Source: Burkholderiaceae bacterium
Lineage (GTDB): Bacteria; Pseudomonadota; Gammaproteobacteria; Burkholderiales; Burkholderiaceae_C
Length of the DNA stretch: 64,000 nt
Direction: 5' to 3'
Assembly: GCA_026125795.1 (NCBI GenBank)
Contig: JAHCKM010000002.1
Span: 1,054,001-1,118,000 of the forward strand
The position numbers and the translations under genes are program-made. Every line of letters begins with the position of its first letter. Position 1 is the stretch's first letter. Shown one piece after another: positions 25,299 to 34,240 of the stretch. The notes below the pieces were generated by a model that saw only the letters and a program-made list of their open reading frames with translations, was not told where the DNA came from and made no database searches.

Positions 25299-25446
25299 CG
25301 CGGCGCGTCGCGCACCCGCCGACGGCGCGTGCCAGAACCCGATCGGCGCATCGGCCGGCGCGCGGATGCGCAACAATCGCCCTCGACGCGGCCGCCGCGC
25401 GCCCGGGGGTGCGCGGCCGCGATCAGTGCCAACCAGGAGACCCACG

Positions 25447-26121
25447 ATGAAGCTCTATTACCACCCGATCTCGACCACCAGCCGTCCGGTGATGCTGTTT
25501 GCCGCCGAGAGCCGCATCCCGCTGGAGCTGCAGGTGGTGGACCTGTTCACCGGCGAGCACGTGAAGCCGCCGTATGCGCAGATCAACCCGAACAAGCTGA
25601 TCCCCACGCTGGACGACGACGGCTTCATCCTGACCGAGAACTCGGCCATCCTGAAGTACCTGGCCGACAAGATCGACTCGCCGGCCTACCCCAAGGACCT
25701 GAAGCAACGCGCCCGCGTCAATGAACGCATGGACTGGACCAGCACGCAGCTGTGCAGCGACCTGGTCTACGCGCTGGTGTACCCGCAGATCTTCGACTCG
25801 CACAAGCGCCGCAGCGACGAGGCACAGACCGCCACGCTGGAGCGCGGCCGCGAGCGTGCCAATGTGTGGCTGAAAGTGCTCGACGAGCACGTGCTGGGCC
25901 CGAAGAACAACTACCTGTGCGGCGACGCGATCACGATCGCCGACTACCACGCGGCTTCCTACGTGCACCTGGCCGAGGTGATCGGCAGCGACCTTGCGGC
26001 CTATCCCAATGTGAAGCGCTGGCTGGGTCGCATGAAGTCGCTGAAGAGCTGGCCGCAGGTGTTCGAGGTGATCGACGGTTTTGCCGCGTCGCTCAAGGGC
26101 AAGCCGATGGTCGCGGTGTGA
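25447..26121 (+). CDS. glutathione S-transferase family protein
   Basis: 224 residues starting after AGGAGACCCACG, a good ribosome site. The N-terminal domain reads MKLYYHPISTTSRPVMLFAAES, with INPNKLIPTL (cis-Pro) and ILTENSAILKYLA (Glu-Ser glutathione contact near residue 65). The helical domain has ITIADYHAASYVHL. It ends 16 bp before a glyoxalase-fold gene on the same strand, suggesting a shared role with glutathione conjugates. Confidence 0.92.
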   Translation: MKLYYHPISTTSRPVMLFAAESRIPLELQVVDLFTGEHVKPPYAQINPNKLIPTLDDDGFILTENSAILKYLADKIDSPAYPKDLKQRARVNERMDWTSTQLCSDLVYALVYPQIFDSHKRRSDEAQTATLERGRERANVWLKVLDEHVLGPKNNYLCGDAITIADYHAASYVHLAEVIGSDLAAYPNVKRWLGRMKSLKSWPQVFEVIDGFAASLKGKPMVAV

Positions 26122-26137
26122 GGGCGGGGGTGGCGCC

Positions 26138-26629
26138 ATGATCAAGGGCCTGCACCACAATGCCTACCGCTGTCGGGACTCCGAGGAGACGAGGGCCTTC
26201 TACGAAGACTTTCTCGGCCTGCGGCTGGTCAACGCGCTCGATCTGAGCGAGACCAAGACCGGCCGCCCGACGCACACGCTGCACACGTTCTATCAACTCG
26301 ATGACGGCTCGTGCCTGGCGTTTTTCGAGACCGATGACTTTCCGTTCGAGTTCAAGCCGCAGCACGACTACGACCTGCACATCGCTTTGGAGGTGGCCCC
26401 CGAGTCGCTGCGCACGATGCTGCAGAAGGGCCGCGAGGCCGGCATGGAGGTGCGCGGCCCGTCGGACCACGGCATGATCGACTCGATCTACTTCCGCGAT
26501 CCGAACGGATATGTGATCGAGCTGTGCGCCAAGCGGCCCGGCCACGATGCAGCGATGAATCCCGCGCTCAATGGCGCGCGGGCCACGCTGCAGCGCTGGT
26601 CGGCGGCCAAGGGTCGACAGGCGGCGTGA
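26138..26629 (+). CDS. VOC-superfamily (glyoxalase/dioxygenase fold) protein
   Basis: 163 residues with a glyoxalase-like fold: IKGLHHNAYRCRDSEETRAFYEDFLGLRLV at the N-terminus supplies the first metal His, YDLHIALEV the second, and DPNGYVIELCA the Glu ligand. The ternary pattern fits a metal enzyme of the vicinal oxygen chelate group. It follows a glutathione transferase by 16 bp and is convergent with the LysR gene. The substrate cannot be told from sequence. Confidence 0.88.
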   Translation: MIKGLHHNAYRCRDSEETRAFYEDFLGLRLVNALDLSETKTGRPTHTLHTFYQLDDGSCLAFFETDDFPFEFKPQHDYDLHIALEVAPESLRTMLQKGREAGMEVRGPSDHGMIDSIYFRDPNGYVIELCAKRPGHDAAMNPALNGARATLQRWSAAKGRQAA

Positions 26630-26630
26630 A

Positions 26631-27653
26631 TCAGCGGCTGCTGTCGGGCAGCGGCTCGGAGTCGCTGTGTCGCGGCCGGCCGGCACGCCCGCGCCGACCG
26701 GCGAGCGGACAGGCCGCAAACGCCTTGCACGTGGCGCCGCCTTCGGCCAGCCGCTGGAGTTCCAGCGGCACCGCCTGCGCAAGGTAGGCGCCGAGCGCGC
26801 GCACGCGCGCGTTGCCCCGCACGTCAGGGTGATGGAGCAGCCATAGGTTCATCGCCGGACCCTGGATCGGCGTGGTCACGCGCACCAGAGCCGGCTCCTG
26901 AGCAGCAGCGAAAGTGGGTAGCAGCGCGGCGCCGATGCCGGCGGCCGCGGCCCTCATCAGCCCGCTCATCGAATCGAGCCGCAAGCGCGGCCGCACCTGC
27001 GGCAACGCTTCGGCGAACCACCTGGCGATCTGGAAGTGCGAGATACGCTCGTCAAAGCCGACCCACGGCAGTTCGGCCAGCACCGGTGCGCCGCGCCGCC
27101 TTCCGAGCACGGCCCTGGATGCAAACACGGCGTACTGCATCACCGCGATGCGCCGGCCGGCCAGCGTCTCGGGCGGTTGCATTGTCGCGCGCAGCGCCAA
27201 GTCGGCCTCCCGGCGTGTCAGATCGACGCTGCGATGGGCGAGGTCGCACTCGATCTCGATGCCGGAGTGCTCGGCGAGAAAGCGCCGCAACAGCGGCAGC
27301 AGCAGGTGGCCGGCCAGGAGTTCGCTGGTGGCGATGCGGATCGTGCCTTCGAGGCGCGCATCGGCGCCGCTGATCGCACGTTCGGCGGCCAGCGCGGCGC
27401 TTTCCATCTCCGAGGCCGCACGCGCCACCGCCTCGCCTTGCGCATTGGGCGTCCAGCCGCTGCGCGAGCGCTCGAACAGCCGCGCGCCGAGACGCCGTTC
27501 GGCGTGCTCGATGCGGCGGAACACGGTGGAGTGGCGCAGGTCGAGCGCACGCGCGGCACCGGCCAGGCTGCCCGCGCGCGACACGGCGAGCACGGTGCGC
27601 AGTTCGTTCCAGTCCAGCGCGCCTGTGCGTTCATGCAAATTGGGTTTGCTCAT
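26631..27653 (-). CDS. LysR-family transcriptional regulator
   Basis: About 340 residues. The winged helix reads LDWNELRTVLAVSRAGSLAGAARALDLRHSTVFRRIEHAERRLGARLFER, followed by the co-inducer domain (LEGTIRIATSELLAGHLLLPLL to GLMRAAAAGIGAALLP). ATG at 27653 is chosen; one nine codons further upstream is possible. It is divergent from the SDR gene, the usual arrangement for a LysR regulator and its target. Confidence 0.9.
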   Translation of the reverse strand: MSKPNLHERTGALDWNELRTVLAVSRAGSLAGAARALDLRHSTVFRRIEHAERRLGARLFERSRSGWTPNAQGEAVARAASEMESAALAAERAISGADARLEGTIRIATSELLAGHLLLPLLRRFLAEHSGIEIECDLAHRSVDLTRREADLALRATMQPPETLAGRRIAVMQYAVFASRAVLGRRRGAPVLAELPWVGFDERISHFQIARWFAEALPQVRPRLRLDSMSGLMRAAAAGIGAALLPTFAAAQEPALVRVTTPIQGPAMNLWLLHHPDVRGNARVRALGAYLAQAVPLELQRLAEGGATCKAFAACPLAGRRGRAGRPRHSDSEPLPDSSR

Positions 27654-27736
27654 TTCTGGAATGGTTTTGCGGGAAAGCACAGCTTACCGTGCACACCACC
27701 GCCATCCCGTTAGCAACCCCTGACCCAGGAATCCAC

Positions 27737-28486
27737 ATGAACCGATTTGAAGACAAGACCGTTCTCATCACCGGCGGCACCAGCGGCATCGGTCTGGCCA
27801 CGGCCGAGCGCCTGGTGCGCGAAGGCGCGCACGTGATCCTCACCGGATCACGCGCGGCGTCCATCGACAAGGCCAAGGCCGTGCTCGGCGAACGCGCGCA
27901 CTGTGTGATCAACGACGCCGGCGATGCCGCAGCGCCGCGAGCGCTCGTGCAAGCCGTCAAGGCGGTGACGGACCGCCTCGACGGCGTCTTCTTCAATGCC
28001 GGCTTTGGCCGGTTTCAGCCGCTGGAAGCCGTGTCGGCCGCGGAGTTCGATGCGCAGTATGCGGTCAACGTGCGTGGGCCGCTGCTGCAGGCGCAGGCGC
28101 TGGCGCCGCTGTTGGTCGACGAGGGCGCGGTGCTGCTCAACACCTCGGTGGCGCGCGAGAAGGGCTTTGCCGCGATGTCGATCTATGCCTCCACCAAGGG
28201 CGCCGTGCGCACACTGACGCGAGTGCTGGCGCGCGAGCTGGCGCCACGGCGCGTCCGCGTGAACGCGGTCAGCCCGGGGCCGATCGAGACGGCGTTCTTC
28301 CAGCGCACCGGCATGCCGCAGCAGGCGATCGACGAGTTTGGTGCCGCCGTGCTGGCGTCGGTGCCGCTGGGCCGCTTCGGCAGGCCGGCCGAGGTGGCCG
28401 CCGTGGCGGCATTCCTGCTGTCGAACGATGCCTCCTTCGTCACAGGCGCGGAGTACGCGGTCGACGGCGGCATCGCACAGCTGTAG
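27737..28486 (+). CDS. short-chain dehydrogenase/reductase
   Basis: 249 residues of a classical SDR: TGGTSGIG cofactor loop at 12-19, the NAG motif as FFNAGFG near 86, catalytic Ser in LLNTSVA, YASTK with Tyr and Lys near 150, and VNAVSPGPIETAFF. The C-terminus SFVTGAEYAVDGGIAQL is typical. Start follows AGGAATCC. Likely oxidises or reduces an alcohol/ketone with NAD(P)H under control of the divergent LysR regulator. Confidence 0.92.
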   Translation: MNRFEDKTVLITGGTSGIGLATAERLVREGAHVILTGSRAASIDKAKAVLGERAHCVINDAGDAAAPRALVQAVKAVTDRLDGVFFNAGFGRFQPLEAVSAAEFDAQYAVNVRGPLLQAQALAPLLVDEGAVLLNTSVAREKGFAAMSIYASTKGAVRTLTRVLARELAPRRVRVNAVSPGPIETAFFQRTGMPQQAIDEFGAAVLASVPLGRFGRPAEVAAVAAFLLSNDASFVTGAEYAVDGGIAQL

Positions 28487-28491
28487 GGCGC

Positions 28492-28704
28492 TCAGAGATC
28501 GATCTCGGTCGACACCTGAGCCACGACGGCGTGGCCCGGCGCCGATGCCATGCGCGCTGCCTGGCGTGCCGCGGTCTGCGCCATAAGCTGGCTCTGATGC
28601 GGCTCGGCCACCCCGATCAGGCCGCTGAGGGTGGCCATGGCCATGAAGACCGCCAGCGCAGCGGCCGTGGCGCGGATCGCGACGGGCAGTTGGATGCTGT
28701 TCAT
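28492..28704 (-). CDS. small hypothetical exported or membrane protein
   Basis: 70 residues. ATG at 28704 follows AGGAGCCGAC, a strong ribosome site, which decides the start over the longer frame. The N-terminal half MNSIQLPVAIRATAAALAVFMAMATLSGLIG is one hydrophobic segment and may be a signal peptide; the rest is polar and Ala/Gln-rich. No family recognised. It is convergent with the SDR gene and divergent from the hydrolase gene. Confidence 0.55.
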   Translation of the reverse strand: MNSIQLPVAIRATAAALAVFMAMATLSGLIGVAEPHQSQLMAQTAARQAARMASAPGHAVVAQVSTEIDL

Positions 28705-28833
28705 GTCGGCTCCTCGGTCTGGATCGGTATGGATGCCACTGTGCCGACACGCATCGCGCGGATCGATTGCGCACGCCACACCGCGCGCGTTCAGTATTGA
28801 ACGCGCCGGTGTTCACCATCACACTCACCGCTC

Positions 28834-29739
28834 ATGACGGCGATGCAACCGCTTCAGTCGATCCGGGCCGGCGTGCTCGACGTCGCGTACTTCGAGGCCG
28901 GCCCGGCGCATGGCAAGCCGGTGCTGCTGATGCACGGCTTTCCTTATGACATCCACGCGTATACCGGCGTGGCTGCGCTGCTGGCAGCCCAGGGCTGCCG
29001 GGTGATCGTGCCGTTCCTGCGCGGCTTCGGCGACACGCGCTTCCTCGACGCGGCCACGCCGCGCTCGGGCGAGCAGGCCGCGCTCGGCGCCGATCTGCTC
29101 GCGCTCCTGGACGCGCTGGCGCTACCGTGCGCGCTGCTCGCGGGGTACGACTGGGGCGGCCGCGCCGCCTGCGTGGTGGCGGCGTTGTGGCCCGAGCGTT
29201 GCACCGGACTCGTGAGCTACAACAGCTACAACATCCAGCACGTCGCCAGCGCGATGCGTCCCCTGTCGCCCGACAGCGAGCGGCGGCTGTGGTACCAGTA
29301 CTACTTTCACAGCGAACGCGGCCGCGCCGGACTGGCAGCCGACCGCCGCTCGCTGTGCAAGCTGCTGTGGCAGACCTGGTCGCCCACATGGGCGTTCGAC
29401 GATGCCACCTTCGAGCGCAGCGCCGCGGCCTTCGACAACCCTGACTTCGTCGACGTGGTGATCCACTCGTACCGCCATCGTTTCGGCCTGGTCGCCGGAG
29501 ACCCTGCGTACGCCGCGATCGAGCAGCGGCTGGCGGCGCAACCGCCGATCGGCGTGCCGACGATCACCTTTGACGGCACCGATGACGGCGTGCGGCCGCC
29601 GGCCGATGCGGCGCAGGACGAGCTGCGTTTCACCGGCCCGCGCTCGCACCGCATCGTGCCCGGCGTGGGCCACAACATGCCGCAGGAGAACCCGCGCCTG
29701 TTCGCCGACGCGGTGCTCGAGCTGGCGAACGGCGCCTGA
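28834..29739 (+). CDS. alpha/beta hydrolase (epoxide hydrolase / haloalkane dehalogenase group)
   Basis: 301 residues of an alpha/beta hydrolase. The oxyanion loop is VLLMHGFPYD near residue 33; the nucleophile elbow LLAGYDWGGRAA near residue 107 has Asp rather than Ser. That points to the epoxide hydrolase or dehalogenase branch, where an ester intermediate forms on Asp. The late acid (DGTDDGV) and catalytic His (GVGHNMPQE) are also present. The gene has no partner in an operon. Confidence 0.87.
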   Translation: MTAMQPLQSIRAGVLDVAYFEAGPAHGKPVLLMHGFPYDIHAYTGVAALLAAQGCRVIVPFLRGFGDTRFLDAATPRSGEQAALGADLLALLDALALPCALLAGYDWGGRAACVVAALWPERCTGLVSYNSYNIQHVASAMRPLSPDSERRLWYQYYFHSERGRAGLAADRRSLCKLLWQTWSPTWAFDDATFERSAAAFDNPDFVDVVIHSYRHRFGLVAGDPAYAAIEQRLAAQPPIGVPTITFDGTDDGVRPPADAAQDELRFTGPRSHRIVPGVGHNMPQENPRLFADAVLELANGA

Positions 29740-29831
29740 CAGGGCGTTCGTGACGGGCGCGATGCATGCGCGTGCTGGCGCCGCGCGCGACATCACGTAG
29801 AGTGCATCGCGAACCCGAAAGACGCGACACC

Positions 29832-30524
29832 ATGATCTTCAGTCACTCCAACGCCTTGCGGCAGGCCTTTCCCGAGCTGGCGGCCGGCGTGATCCATGCC
29901 GAAGGCATCCATGCGCAGGCCCAGGTCGACGCCGCGCTGGCGCGCCACACCGCCAGCGCGCTGGCGCTCCTGCAGGGCCGCACCGAGTCGGACCTGCCCG
30001 CCATCCAGGCCTGGCGCCGCGCGTTCCAGCGCATGGGGCTCAAGCCCACGCAGTACCGCTGTGCCTCGGAGGCACTGCTGCGCCGCCTGCGCAAGGAGGG
30101 TGACCTGCCGCGCCTGCACCCGCTGGTGGACCTGTGCAATGCGCTTTCGGTGGCACATGCCATCCCGGTCGCGGCGCTCGACCTCGACCGGGTCAGCGGC
30201 AACCTGCAGGTGCGGCATGCCGATGGCAGCGAGGACTACCTGTCGTTCAGCGGCGAGCACGAACATCCGGAGCCGGGCGAGGTGACCTTCGCCGATGACG
30301 CCGGCCGTTCTCATGCACGCCGCTGGACCAATCGGCAAAGCGCCTTGTCGGCGATCCAGCCCTCGACTGCGCGCGTGTTGATCGTGGCCGAGGCCTTGCA
30401 CGCCGGTGCCGCCGACGATGTGCGGCGGCTGATCGACACGCTGGGCAGCGAGCTTCAGGCGCTGTTCGGTGTGCCGGTGCGCAGCGCGATGCTGTCGAAC
30501 GAGGCACCCGGCTTCGAGTGCTGA
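29832..30524 (+). CDS. stand-alone B3/B4 tRNA-binding-domain protein
   Basis: 230 residues that match the B3/B4 editing domain of phenylalanyl-tRNA synthetase beta chain, without the rest of the enzyme: AIQAWRRAFQRMGLKPTQYRCASEALLRRLRKEGDLPRLHPLVDLCNALSV and the C-terminal EVTFADDAGRSHARRWTNRQS are the typical blocks. Such free-standing proteins may edit mischarged tRNA or have taken up another role. ATG at 29832 follows GACGCGACACC. Confidence 0.85.
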   Translation: MIFSHSNALRQAFPELAAGVIHAEGIHAQAQVDAALARHTASALALLQGRTESDLPAIQAWRRAFQRMGLKPTQYRCASEALLRRLRKEGDLPRLHPLVDLCNALSVAHAIPVAALDLDRVSGNLQVRHADGSEDYLSFSGEHEHPEPGEVTFADDAGRSHARRWTNRQSALSAIQPSTARVLIVAEALHAGAADDVRRLIDTLGSELQALFGVPVRSAMLSNEAPGFEC

Positions 30525-30528
30525 AGCT

Positions 30529-31806
30529 TCACCCCGTGCGCCGCAACGCCTGGGCACAGGCGAACGCACTGGCCCAGGCCCACTGGAAGTTGTAGCCGCC
30601 CAGCCACCCGGTCACGTCGACCACCTCGCCGATGAAGTACAGGCCCGGCACGCGGCGGCTTTGCATCGATTGCGAGCTCAGCTCGCGGGTGTCGACACCG
30701 CCTGCGGTGACCTCGGCCTTGCGGTAGCCCTCGTTGCCGCTGGGCACCAGCGTCCAGCGCTGCAGCCCGGCCGCGAGCGTGCCGAGGTCGCGGTCGCGCA
30801 TCTCGGCGAGCGGCTGCTGCGCGTCGATGCGATGGATCGCGAGCCAGGTGTCGGCGAGCCGTCGCGGCAGCAGATCGGCCAGCACGCTGCCCAGCCGGCG
30901 CTTGGAACCGGCCTTCGCGGCGATCAGTTGCTGCCGCAGGTCGCATGTGGGCGCCAGGTTGATGTGCAGCGCAGCGCCGGCGCGCCAGTGGGTCGAGATC
31001 TGCAGGATCGCCGGGCCGCTCAGGCCGCGGTGCGTGAACAGCAGGTCTTCGTCGAATGTGATGTCGCTGCCGGATATTGGTGCACCCTTGGCGCTTCGCG
31101 CCCGTCCTTCCGAGAGGGATTGAGCCCCTTCGGGCGGCCGGGCGGGGCTCGCACCGATGTTCACCGGCAGCGACAGCCCCGACAACGCCGCAAACGGCGC
31201 CCACAACGCGGCGTCGAACGTGAGCGGCACCAGCGCCGGGCGCGGCTCGATCAGCCCGTGGCCGAACTGGCGCGCCAGCCGGTAGCCGAAGTCGCTGGCG
31301 CCGATCTTCGGGATCGAAAGTCCGCCGCAGGCCACCACCAGCTGCGGCGCACGCACCGGGCCGCGCGTGGTGTCGAGCTCGAAGCCGTCGCCTTCGGCGT
31401 GTCGCACCGCCTGCACGGTGCACGGCTGCCAGCGCTCGACCGCGCCGCGCGCGCATTCGGCCAGCAGCAGGTCAATGATCTGCTGGCTCGAGCCGTCGCA
31501 GAACAGCTGGCCCTTGTGCTTTTCGTGCCACGCGATGCCGTGGCGCTCCACCAGCGCAATGAACTGCTGCGGCGTGTAGCGTGCCAGCGCCGAACGGCAG
31601 AAGTCGGGATTGGCCGACGTGAAGTTCGCCGGCATGACCTCGCGGTTGGTGAAGTTGCAGCGTCCGCCGCCGGAGATGCGGATCTTCTCCGCGACGCTTG
31701 CCGCGTGATCGATCAGCAGCACGCGCACGCCGCGCTGGCCGGCGAGACCCGCGCAATGCAGGCCGGCCGCGCCGGCGCCGATGATGACCGCGTCAGCCTG
31801 GCGCAT
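30529..31806 (-). CDS. BaiN/HI0933-family NAD(P)/FAD-dependent oxidoreductase with repeat insertion
   Basis: 425 residues. Typical family members (E. coli YhiN-like) are about 400. Signatures are VIIGAGAAGLHCAGLA, KIRISGGGRCNFTN, FCDGSSQQI, VVACGGLSIPKIGASDFGYRLA, FTHRGLSGPAILQIS, and GLYFIGEVVDVTGWLGGYNFQWAWASA. Residues about 219-242 come from the 70-bp repeat (31081-31150) and fall in the loop between the LSLPVNI strand and ITFDEDLLFTHRG. Homologues have only a few residues there. The frame stays open, so the enzyme may still fold. It is convergent with the B3/B4 gene. Confidence 0.92.
   Translation of the reverse strand: MRQADAVIIGAGAAGLHCAGLAGQRGVRVLLIDHAASVAEKIRISGGGRCNFTNREVMPANFTSANPDFCRSALARYTPQQFIALVERHGIAWHEKHKGQLFCDGSSQQIIDLLLAECARGAVERWQPCTVQAVRHAEGDGFELDTTRGPVRAPQLVVACGGLSIPKIGASDFGYRLARQFGHGLIEPRPALVPLTFDAALWAPFAALSGLSLPVNIGASPARPPEGAQSLSEGRARSAKGAPISGSDITFDEDLLFTHRGLSGPAILQISTHWRAGAALHINLAPTCDLRQQLIAAKAGSKRRLGSVLADLLPRRLADTWLAIHRIDAQQPLAEMRDRDLGTLAAGLQRWTLVPSGNEGYRKAEVTAGGVDTRELSSQSMQSRRVPGLYFIGEVVDVTGWLGGYNFQWAWASAFACAQALRRTG
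31081..31150 (-). repeat. 70-bp open-frame repeat, copy B (inside a gene)
   Basis: Reverse-strand copy of 10216-10285, 67 of 70 bases identical. It lies inside the BaiN-like gene and is translated in the frame that copy A keeps open: copy B reads SPARPPEGAQSLSEGRARSA and copy A SPARPPEGAHSLSDGQARSA. The three base changes give H/Q, D/E and Q/R. Mobile or gene-converted sequence with frame selection would look like this. Confidence 0.9.
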
Positions 31807-31842
31807 CGGCGCGCATCATAGGCGGCGCCTGCGCGCCGGGCC

Positions 31843-32547
31843 TCAGGGGTCGGTGCGCGTCAGCGCCTGCGGCCACAGCGCGGCCGCCGCGCCGAAGATG
31901 GAGCCGCCGGCCAGCGCCTGGCCGTCGTGCACGAGCTCGATCCACGCCAGCGTGTCGTGGTGCGCGCCCGGAATGCGGTCCTTCGAACGCTCGGCCGCCA
32001 GCCAGCGGTGCAGCCGTGGGTACAGCGCCGCGTGGCGCCGCTGCACCCAGGCCAGGCCGACGAGATCGGCATAACCTTCCTCGCGCCGTGTCGAGCGCAT
32101 CTGCACATAGGCCTGGCGGTCTTCGGCGTTCAACGATGCCGGTTCGCGCGCGACAAAGCCGGCCGGCAGGCCGTGCCAGGTGCCATCGAGGTAGCGTCTG
32201 CAGTGGCCCAGCTCGTGCGCGGCCATCAGCTCGAGCGCGGCGTCGAGCAGCCCGGCATCGATGCGTGCCAGCGTGGCCTCGGCCTCGGCGTTGCCGCGCA
32301 TCGACAACACCAGCTTGCAGCGCCCGTCGACAAAGCCCAATGCGAGCGGGGCGGCGCCGGGCGCGTCCTGCGGCTGCACGACGATGTCGAGCGGCATGTC
32401 CTGCGCCTTGGCGAAGGCCACGACCGGTGCGGCGCCGGTCAGCCAACGCACCTCGGTGACGGTGAGATCGGCTGCCGCAACCATCGACGACGCCAGCCAG
32501 CACAAGCCTGCGAACCACCCGCTGCGCACTGCGCACTCCTCCTGCAC
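31843..32547 (-). CDS. exported protein with HExxH zinc-protease motif
   Basis: 234 residues. The N-terminus (VRSGWFAGLCWLASSMVAAA) looks like a signal peptide, so the protein likely acts in the periplasm. LMAAHELGHCRRYLD at about 108-122 contains HExxH (His111, Glu112, His115), the zincin motif, and a downstream REEGYADLVG supplies a plausible third ligand, as in gluzincins. No known family is clear. The start is less certain because a Met (MVAAADL) follows within the hydrophobic segment. Confidence 0.72.
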   Translation of the reverse strand: MQEECAVRSGWFAGLCWLASSMVAAADLTVTEVRWLTGAAPVVAFAKAQDMPLDIVVQPQDAPGAAPLALGFVDGRCKLVLSMRGNAEAEATLARIDAGLLDAALELMAAHELGHCRRYLDGTWHGLPAGFVAREPASLNAEDRQAYVQMRSTRREEGYADLVGLAWVQRRHAALYPRLHRWLAAERSKDRIPGAHHDTLAWIELVHDGQALAGGSIFGAAAALWPQALTRTDP

Positions 32548-32751
32548 GACCTTCGTGCGACAAGGCGCACATGGTCGGGGCAGACGTGGCCGTGGCGCAT
32601 GGGAGGCGGCGTCGCACGCGCGATCTGCGTGCGCTGCGCACGATTCGAGCCGCCGGCCACGGATGCTGGCACGCGCGTTGCCGGCGGATGCGTGCGGCGC
32701 GCCGCTTTCAGCCTATGCTCGCCGTACCGCTGTCTTGAAGGAGCATCTGCC

Positions 32752-33372
32752 ATGGCCGTGAACCGCAAACTCCATGCGCTGCTGTGCGCCACGCTGGGCG
32801 CCGGCGTGGTGGGCTGTGCGTCCACGCAACTCGATGCGCAGTGGTCCGACCCGCAGCTCGCGCCCAACCCGCTGCGCGGCGCGCGCGTGATGGTGGTGTG
32901 CGAGGCCTATGACCTCGCCGTCAAGCGCATCTGCCAGGATCAGATGGCCGCCGAGGTGGTGGCGCGCGGCGGCACCGCGGTGCCGGGGCCCGAGGCGAGC
33001 GAGGGCGCGCCGGTGCGCCCGCTCAACAACGACCAGTACCTTGGCGCCGCGCGCACTGCCGGCGCCAAGGCGGTGCTGACGCATTCGATCACCACCGCCG
33101 ACGTCAGCACCGGATCAGGCGTGTCGATCGGCATCGGTGCGTTCGGCATCGGCGGCGGCAGCGTGCGCGGCGGCGCCGGCGTGTCGGTGCCGGTGGGCGG
33201 CCAGCGCACGAACACCGGCTATGCGATCAACAGCCGCGTCACCGAAGTGGCCAGCGGCAAGCTGCTGTGGACCGCCAAGGCGAGCGCCGCGCCGTCGTCG
33301 GACGTGAGCGCTCAGCTGTCGGAGCTGCACAAGGTGGTGTTCGGCGCGGCCGACAAGGCGAACTTGTTCTAG
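32752..33372 (+). CDS. putative lipoprotein
   Basis: 206 residues. Signal peptide KLHALLCATLGAGVVGC with lipobox VVGC and the next residues ASTQ. ATG at 32752 follows GAAGGAGCATCTGCC, a good ribosome site. The mature domain has a GARVMVVCEAYDLAVKRICQD block, a Gly-rich stretch (GVSIGIGAFGIGGGSVRGG), and AINSRVTEVASGKLLWTAKAS, which resembles periplasmic lipoproteins related to outer-membrane or curli-type factors. No function can be assigned. It ends 10 bp from the convergent lyase gene. Confidence 0.7.
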   Translation: MAVNRKLHALLCATLGAGVVGCASTQLDAQWSDPQLAPNPLRGARVMVVCEAYDLAVKRICQDQMAAEVVARGGTAVPGPEASEGAPVRPLNNDQYLGAARTAGAKAVLTHSITTADVSTGSGVSIGIGAFGIGGGSVRGGAGVSVPVGGQRTNTGYAINSRVTEVASGKLLWTAKASAAPSSDVSAQLSELHKVVFGAADKANLF

Positions 33373-33382
33373 GGCGGCCGGT

Positions 33383-34240
33383 TCACTCGTAGCGCTTGCC
33401 GAGCGCCAGCAGCTCCGGCGTGCCGATCAGCGCATTGAGGCCGTCGAAGTCGAGCATGCGTTCGCGCATCGCTGCGCTGCTGCCGTGTGCGTGCAGGCTG
33501 GCGTAGTAGACCTGCAGCGTGTGTGCCACCGCACGCGCCGTGCCGCCCGGAAAGATCACCATGCGAAAGCCGCGTGCGCCGAGCTCGGCGGCGCTTTGCA
33601 TCGGCGTCTGTCCACCCTCGACCATGTTGGCCAGCAGCGGCACGCGCGACGCAAAGCGCCGGCACGCCGCGTCCATCTGCTGCGGCGAGCGCAGCGCCTC
33701 GACGAACAGCGCGTCGACACCGCATTGCAGATAGGCCTCGGCGCGGTCGAGGGCGGATTCGAGCCCCTCGACCGCGACCGCATCGGTGCGCGCCAGGATC
33801 AGCGTGCCAGCGTGGCGCCGCGCATCGAGGGCCGCCCGCAGCTTGCCGCGCATCTCGTCGATCGGCACGACGCTCTTGCCATCGAGGTGTCCGCAGCGCT
33901 TGGGGAAGGTCTGGTCCTCGAGCTGGATCATCGCGGCGCCGGCGCGCTCGAGCCCTTGCACCGTGCGCCGCACGTTGAGCGCGTTGCCGAAGCCGGTGTC
34001 GGCGTCGACGATCACCGGCGTGGTCACGCGCTCGGTGATGCGCGCCAGCGTCTCCTCGACCTCGCTGTAGGTGGTGAGTCCGACGTCGGAGCGGCCGAGC
34101 CGCGTGTAGGCGATCGAGGCGCCCGACAGGTACAACGCTTCGAATCCGGCGCGTTCGGCGATCAGCGCCGACAGCGCGTCGTAGACGCCGGGTGCGAGCA
34201 GCACGCGCGGTTGCGCCAGGCGTTGTTGCAGCGAGCTCAT
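33383..34240 (-). CDS. PEP mutase/isocitrate lyase-family lyase
   Basis: 285 residues of the PEPM/ICL superfamily, which cleaves C-C bonds next to carboxylates. Motifs are APGVYDALSALIAERAGFEALYLSGASIA (first strand and substrate Ser), VDADTGFGN (Mg2+ Asp near residue 80), QLEDQTFPKRCGHLDGK with the lyase Cys at about 116, and ILARTDAVAV. The KRCGH signature belongs to lyases (methylisocitrate, dimethylmalate) rather than to mutases. It is the last gene of the big operon and overlaps the flavoprotein by ATGA. Likely role: split a hydroxylated dicarboxylate or tricarboxylate into pyruvate or a similar keto acid and a smaller acid. Confidence 0.88.
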   Translation of the reverse strand: MSSLQQRLAQPRVLLAPGVYDALSALIAERAGFEALYLSGASIAYTRLGRSDVGLTTYSEVEETLARITERVTTPVIVDADTGFGNALNVRRTVQGLERAGAAMIQLEDQTFPKRCGHLDGKSVVPIDEMRGKLRAALDARRHAGTLILARTDAVAVEGLESALDRAEAYLQCGVDALFVEALRSPQQMDAACRRFASRVPLLANMVEGGQTPMQSAAELGARGFRMVIFPGGTARAVAHTLQVYYASLHAHGSSAAMRERMLDFDGLNALIGTPELLALGKRYE

